Source: Alphaproteobacteria bacterium
GTDB taxonomy: Bacteria > Myxococcota_A > UBA796 > UBA2385
DNA: 64,000 nucleotides
NCBI GenBank assembly: GCA_020632755.1
Contig: JACKEY010000004.1
Coordinates: 372,001-436,000 of the forward strand
Direction: 5' to 3'
Part shown: positions 59,875-64,000 of the stretch, piece after piece
How positions within the stretch are numbered: position 1 is the stretch's first letter
Layout: each line of letters opens with the position of its first letter
Program-made: the position numbers and the translations under genes
The notes under the pieces: model-generated
The model's input: the letters and a program-made list of their open reading frames with translations, nothing else
The model's database searches: none
Told to the model about the DNA's origin: nothing

Positions 59875-61824
59875 CTACCAGTCGCCGTCCGGTCCGCCGT
59901 AGGCGCCCATGTCGTTGCGCGTGCCGTCGGCGTCGTCGTAGGCGCTGCTCGGGTTGCCCGCGTCCACCGACGGCGAGGTGCTGCGCAGCGTGTAGTCGTC
60001 GTTGGTGTAGTCGCCGTCCAGGCTGATGTCCGTGAACAGCGGGTTGCTGCTGATGTTCCCGGAGACGCCGGTGGGGTCGGTGGTGCCGGCGTAGTTCAGC
60101 GAGCCGCTGCCGTAGACGTTGCTGTAGCTGCCCAGGTAGCTGGCGCCCGAGTCGATGAGCACGCCCTGGCTGCTGGCGTTGGCCACGATGCTGTTGAGCA
60201 CCGTCGCGCTGCTGCTGCCGCTGGCGTAGATGCCGGCGCCGGTGGACGCGGTCTCGTAGGCCAGGGTGACGTTGGTGGCCGACAGGCTGCCGTCGACGAT
60301 GAGCACGCCGCCGCCGTCGTCGTCGGCCTCGTTGCCCGCGGTCAGCACGTTGATCAGGGTGACGCTGCCGCCGTCGACCTGGATGGCGCCGCCGTCGGTC
60401 GCCCGGTTCATGTAGAAGGCGCCCTGGTCGATGTCGATGGCCGAGTAGTCGTCGACGTAGAGGGCACCGCCCTGGTCGGCCGCGTTGGCCTCGAACATGA
60501 CGTGGTGGAGGGTGGCCGAGGAGTTCAGGAAGCAGCCCGCGCCACCGAAGGAGGTGGTGGTGTAGGTGTCGTTGCCGTCTTCCACCACCGACGCGTCGGG
60601 CAGCTCGTTGTCGGTGAAGACGAGGTTGCGCAGGATCGGGTCGGCGCCGTCCACGAACACGCCGCCGCCGCAGTACATGTCGTAGTAGTCGGTGCAGGTC
60701 TCGGTGCTGTTGCAGGTGGTGCTGACCGAGTCCGACTCGACGTAGCCGTCTCCGGCGCGGATGGTGAAGCCGTCGAGCACGCTGCTGGCGGTCTCGCTGC
60801 TGTCGAAGGTCACGACGGCGGAGCCCAGGCCGCGGCCGTCGATGATGGTCGAGGACGGGCCGCTGACGCCGGTCACCGTGATGCGGCGGCCGCCGAAGTC
60901 GATGGCCTCGCGGTAGACGCCCTCCATGACGACGACGCAGTCGCTGGCGGCGTCGATGCCGTCCTGGATGTTCATGTGGGGGAAGTCCAGGCTTCCGTCG
61001 GCTTCCGTCCAGATGCTGTCGGCGTCGACGACCTGCGGCTCGCCGGCGTCGCGGTCGTCGCAGTCCCAGTTGTTCTCGACGGCGTCGCAGAGCACGGCCT
61101 CTTCGCCGGGGGCGCCCATGCCGTCGCCGTCGTTGTCCGGGTAGCCGAGCACGCCGTCGACCGCGTCTTCGTCGATCTCGCTGTCGCAGTCGTTGTCCTT
61201 GTCGTCGCAGACTTCCGTGTTGCCCGGGAAGCGCTCGTCGTCCCCGTCGTCACAGTCCGAGTCGTCGAAGACCCAGCCGTCGCCCTCGGAGCAGCCGTCC
61301 TGGGTCACGAAGGCGTCGCCGAAGCCGTCGCCGTCCTCGTCCCGGTAGAGGGTACCGGTGACGCCCTCGTCGACTTCGTCGTCGCAGTCGTTGTCCTGGC
61401 CGTCGCAGGACTCGTCGTTGTCGGGGAAGTTGTCGGCGTCCGCGTCGTCGCAGTCGTCGCTCTTCACGACGTAGCCTTCGGGCCGCTCGCAGGCGGTGAT
61501 GGCGTCTTCCTCGGTGCCGTGGCCGTCGCCGTCGGCGTCGGGGTACCAGGTCGGCGCGTCCGAGGCGTCGTCCTCGTCGATGGCGCCGTCGCAGTCGTTG
61601 TCGACGCCGTCGCAGTACTCCTTGCCCTCGGGGTTGATGAAGGGGTCGTCGTCGTCGCAGTCGCCGTCGGCGATGGAGTAGCCGTCGCCGTCGTTGTCGT
61701 CGGTGCTGCTGCCGCCGCCGTCCCCGCCGTCGTCTTCGTCCGCCTTGCCGACGTTGAGCAGGCCACAGGCGGGCAGGGTGAGGCCCAGGACCAGGCCGAG
61801 GAGGAGGGAGGAACGCGGATGCAT
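59875..61824 (-). CDS. Lipoprotein with MopE-type metal-binding repeats and a parallel beta-helix
   Basis: A 649-residue predicted lipoprotein (LGLTLPAC, Cys 20). Residues 40-265 hold four MopE-type repeats (DGDGYSIADGDCDDDDP, YCDGVDNDCDGAIDED and later relatives, with paired Cys and Asp-rich loops). From about 290 a pectin-lyase-like beta-helix follows, with repeated short turns (NIQDGIDAASDCVVVMEGVYREAID, GGVFVDGADPILRNL, GAIQVDGGSVTLINVLTAGNEA). Similar architecture is known for surface proteins of Myxococcota. CGGAGCC precedes the ATG; the ORF extends upstream of it but without a signal. It likely sits on the outer surface. Confidence 0.82.
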   Translation of the reverse strand: MHPRSSLLLGLVLGLTLPACGLLNVGKADEDDGGDGGGSSTDDNDGDGYSIADGDCDDDDPFINPEGKEYCDGVDNDCDGAIDEDDASDAPTWYPDADGDGHGTEEDAITACERPEGYVVKSDDCDDADADNFPDNDESCDGQDNDCDDEVDEGVTGTLYRDEDGDGFGDAFVTQDGCSEGDGWVFDDSDCDDGDDERFPGNTEVCDDKDNDCDSEIDEDAVDGVLGYPDNDGDGMGAPGEEAVLCDAVENNWDCDDRDAGEPQVVDADSIWTEADGSLDFPHMNIQDGIDAASDCVVVMEGVYREAIDFGGRRITVTGVSGPSSTIIDGRGLGSAVVTFDSSETASSVLDGFTIRAGDGYVESDSVSTTCNSTETCTDYYDMYCGGGVFVDGADPILRNLVFTDNELPDASVVEDGNDTYTTTSFGGAGCFLNSSATLHHVMFEANAADQGGALYVDDYSAIDIDQGAFYMNRATDGGAIQVDGGSVTLINVLTAGNEADDDGGGVLIVDGSLSATNVTLAYETASTGAGIYASGSSSATVLNSIVANASSQGVLIDSGASYLGSYSNVYGSGSLNYAGTTDPTGVSGNISSNPLFTDISLDGDYTNDDYTLRSTSPSVDAGNPSSAYDDADGTRNDMGAYGGPDGDW

Positions 61825-61897
61825 GGCGGCTCCGTTCGGGCGAGCGACGCCGCGGTGGAGAGAAGGCGCGCAAGGTAGCCGCCGGTCCGGCGGTCCT

Positions 61898-63919
61898 CTA
61901 CTCCCCAGCGTGGTTGTCACCTGTCTCTTGCACCTCGGGGCTCATGTCACGGGGATCGGGGCCCTCGGGTCCGCTCTCCCGGGGCTCGACCCCGGCCGCG
62001 TCCAGGTAGGTCTCGAGGGGGTGGGCGGCCCCGAGGGGGCGCCGCAAGGTCAGGGCCCAGGGCGAGTCGAAGGTGCGCTCGAACCAGGGATGATCGGGGA
62101 TGCCGTAGACGTGGGTGTCGGGGATCGGCGGGTCGTCGGCGCAGGGCAGGCCGAGCTCCCAGGGGTCGTAGATGGCGACCCGGGCGTCTTCGTAGACCGA
62201 GCGGCCCACCATCTCGCGCAGCTGCTTGTTGAGCCGGCGCCGCCGCATCTTGATGGCGTTGTCGAGCAGACCCTCGGCCTCGAGCTGGGTGTCGAAGGCG
62301 TCCTTCTGCAGCACGACGTAGCGGTAGCCCAGGTCGTAGGCGGCCTGGCGGTCCTCCTCCTCCCAGCCCTCGGGCATGTCCCGCAGCCCGCTGCCGAGCC
62401 CCAGCAGGCGGCGCACCCAGGTGTTCTCCCGCCGCAGCTGGATGCTCTCGAGGGGGGTGAAGACGGGGTTGTTCTCGATCATGCCGCCCAGCATCGGGCG
62501 CCCATGGAAGGTCTGGTAGTACAGGTGCGCCTGGGTGAAGGCGTAGGGCAGCTCGATGATGGCGCCGGGCGGTCCGTCGGCGAGGCACTGGTAGCCGGCG
62601 GGGATCTCGCCGGTCCAGCTGGGGAAGGGCAGCATGTGGTTGCGCTGCAGGTGCAGGCCCTGGCCTGCGACCGCCAGGACGACGGCGGGCAGCGCCAGGC
62701 CCGGCCAGCGCCGGCGGACCGCCGCGACGCCGAGGGCGACGGCGACACCCCCCAGGATGGCCAGGAACGCGGTGGCCCGGGCCGGCCACCACAGCCGCCG
62801 GAGGAAGGGGATGGCCTTGGCCGCCAGGATGTAGGGCGGGTTCGGGAAGGCCAGGTCCGCCACCAGGATGGTCGGCCCGAGGGCCAGCACGGCGCAGAAC
62901 ACCATCGCGGCGAGCAGCCGCGCGCGGCGGCGGGGGGGAGCGACCCACAGCCCCAGCAGCGCCAGGGCCCCGGACAGCAGCGGCACCAGCTGCACGTAGT
63001 CCAGGAAGATCTCCTCGCCGGCCTTGTTGCGGGCGAAGAAGCCGGCGGTCAGCCGCCCGGGCTGCCAGGTGTACATGCCGACGACGGTGCCCTCGACGGT
63101 GGCCGGCGTCTGATCGCCCATGTCCCACAGCTCGACGTTGAGCAGGCCGGGCACGGCGCCGGCCTCGGCGGTCGCCTGGATCATCGGCCACGCCAGGGGG
63201 GCGACCACCACCGCGGCGACGGCGGCCATCAGGGCGTGACGGGCCAGGATTCGGACCGGCCCGCCGCTGTCGTCGGGCGGTCGTCGGGCGCACCACAGCC
63301 CGTGGCCCAGGGCGACCAGGCCGCCGAACAGCGCGTAGTACCAGTACTGGTAGCCGGTGAGCGCCAGCAGCAGGCCGGCGGCCAGGGGCCAGCGCAGGCC
63401 GCGTCGCTCCGCCGTGCGCCAGGCCGTCAGCACGAACAGCACCGGCAGCAGCAGGATGGCCTGGGTCGGGCGGCCCTCGACCAGCTCGAAGAGCACGAAG
63501 GGGCTGGTGGCGAAGAGCAGGGTGCCGGCGGCGACGGCCAGGCGATCGTCGGTGAACTCGCGCAGCAGCAGGCTGAAGGCGGCCGCCGACAGGGCGGCGC
63601 CGACCAGGACGAAGACGTTGTAGCCGAGCACGGGGCCCAGGACGGCCAGCACGGGCACCGCCAGGATGGCGTCGAGCACGTTGGTGCCGGTGTGGCCGAA
63701 GATGTCCTTGCCGTAGGGGTGGAAGAACAGGTCGGTGTGCGAGAACTCGCCGCCCTCGGTCAGCGCCCGGCCGACGAACCAGTAGAACCACTGGGTGCCG
63801 TAGTGATCGACGTACTCGCTGCCCAGGAAGTGGTCGTGCAGGTGCGGCAGGGCGGGACCGAGCACGGCGAGCAGCAGCAGGGCCGCCAGCACACCCACCG
63901 CCAGGCGGGGGCGGCTCAT
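61898..63919 (-). CDS. Polytopic membrane protein, GT-C/YfhO-like
   Basis: A 673-residue protein with 11-12 helices and a soluble C-terminal region of about 230 residues. It begins MSRPRLAVGVLAALLL, and the first loop reads FLGSEYVDHYGTQWFYWFVG, an acidic loop as in GT-C glycosyltransferases. The C-terminal part (IIELPYAFTQAHLYYQTFHGRP, DLGYRYVVLQKDAFDT) is like that of YfhO-type proteins. It resembles the 53756-55453 protein in layout. Its ATG overlaps the stop of an upstream partial gene by 4 nt (ATGA). It may transfer a sugar to a lipid or a cell-surface polymer. Confidence 0.7.
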   Translation of the reverse strand: MSRPRLAVGVLAALLLLAVLGPALPHLHDHFLGSEYVDHYGTQWFYWFVGRALTEGGEFSHTDLFFHPYGKDIFGHTGTNVLDAILAVPVLAVLGPVLGYNVFVLVGAALSAAAFSLLLREFTDDRLAVAAGTLLFATSPFVLFELVEGRPTQAILLLPVLFVLTAWRTAERRGLRWPLAAGLLLALTGYQYWYYALFGGLVALGHGLWCARRPPDDSGGPVRILARHALMAAVAAVVVAPLAWPMIQATAEAGAVPGLLNVELWDMGDQTPATVEGTVVGMYTWQPGRLTAGFFARNKAGEEIFLDYVQLVPLLSGALALLGLWVAPPRRRARLLAAMVFCAVLALGPTILVADLAFPNPPYILAAKAIPFLRRLWWPARATAFLAILGGVAVALGVAAVRRRWPGLALPAVVLAVAGQGLHLQRNHMLPFPSWTGEIPAGYQCLADGPPGAIIELPYAFTQAHLYYQTFHGRPMLGGMIENNPVFTPLESIQLRRENTWVRRLLGLGSGLRDMPEGWEEEDRQAAYDLGYRYVVLQKDAFDTQLEAEGLLDNAIKMRRRRLNKQLREMVGRSVYEDARVAIYDPWELGLPCADDPPIPDTHVYGIPDHPWFERTFDSPWALTLRRPLGAAHPLETYLDAAGVEPRESGPEGPDPRDMSPEVQETGDNHAGE

Positions 63920-64000
63920 TGCCTGGCCCGGCTGTGGCCCATCGGCTTGCGCATCTCGCGGGCCTCCTCGGCCGCCGTGCGGTCCTCCTCCTCCCCCGTC
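63916..64000 (-). CDS. C-terminal end of an upstream gene (partial)
   Basis: The last 27 codons (TGEEEDRTAAEEAREMRK then PMGHSRARQ) of a gene whose start is beyond the window. The tail is acidic, then basic. Its TGA overlaps the ATG of the following membrane-protein gene (ATGA), so both belong to one operon. Nothing can be said of its function. Confidence 0.55.
   Translation of the reverse strand, partial: TGEEEDRTAAEEAREMRKPMGHSRARQ

Noticed and set aside
1..64000. tRNA, rRNA, riboswitch, CRISPR, IS or prophage signatures
   Set aside because: None was recognised by eye. Terminators are given only as weak hairpins because no U-tracts are visible. A tRNAscan, Infernal and ISfinder search would be needed to exclude cryptic ones.

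Overview
The window is about 70% GC, densely packed chromosomal DNA from a diderm bacterium. The best guess is a member of the Myxococcota (former Deltaproteobacteria). This rests on a C-terminal MYXO-CTERM-like sorting signal (gene 34763-38185), Asp-rich MopE-type and thrombospondin-3-type repeat proteins, a Ser/Thr kinase fused to an FGE-sulfatase domain, nine predicted lipoproteins beside an lgt gene, an OmpA-family protein and PilT-type ATPases. No rRNA, tRNA, CRISPR array, transposon or phage gene was seen. I annotate 44 protein genes plus one detached, frameshifted C-terminal segment; two genes run off the window edges.

Layout. 0-2.3 kb: 5' part of prmC, a small secreted protein and a four-haem cytochrome c. 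2.3-7.8 kb: an alpha-2-macroglobulin split into two coupled genes. 7.8-11.3 kb: hemE, a very divergent ferrochelatase-like gene and hemY, in one minus-strand operon. 11.4-17.1 kb: an EEP-family phosphatase/nuclease, a lipoprotein, a DnaQ-fold exonuclease, a membrane retropepsin-like protease, an unknown protein and an FG-GAP lipoprotein. 17.2-23.6 kb: a HEAT-PilT fusion ATPase, a second PilT, and a Ser/Thr kinase-FGE fusion. 23.8-31 kb: a beta-propeller protein, a JAMM-DinG helicase coupled to a lipoprotein, a DUF4870-like membrane protein and alpha-glucan phosphorylase. 31.1-38.2 kb: a Pro-rich membrane protein with an apparent frameshift, an aminotransferase and a giant repetitive surface protein. 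38.3-42.2 kb: OmpA-family protein, phosphatidylserine decarboxylase, Lgt and a small lipoprotein. 42.3-45.6 kb: a three-gene operon (SDR and two paralogous GTPases). 45.7-64 kb: an envelope-type region with a sulfatase-fold lipoprotein, four large polytopic membrane proteins of GT-C/YfhO appearance, an LPG-synthase-TM flippase-like protein, a PCuAC-like lipoprotein, two SGNH-type proteins, a methyltransferase, a B12-binding radical SAM enzyme and a MopE/beta-helix lipoprotein.

How the genes work together. Nine adjacent gene pairs overlap by 4 nt (ATGA or GTGA), so much of the window is translationally coupled. Several convergent gene pairs end inside short inverted repeats that contain both stop codons and may act as shared terminators. 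The least conventional parts are: the coupled GTPase pair whose P-loops both read GKD instead of GK[S/T]; the HEAT-PilT/PilT/kinase-FGE cluster; the JAMM-DinG fusion; and the radical-SAM plus SGNH pair. All functions are inferred from motifs read by eye; no database search was run.
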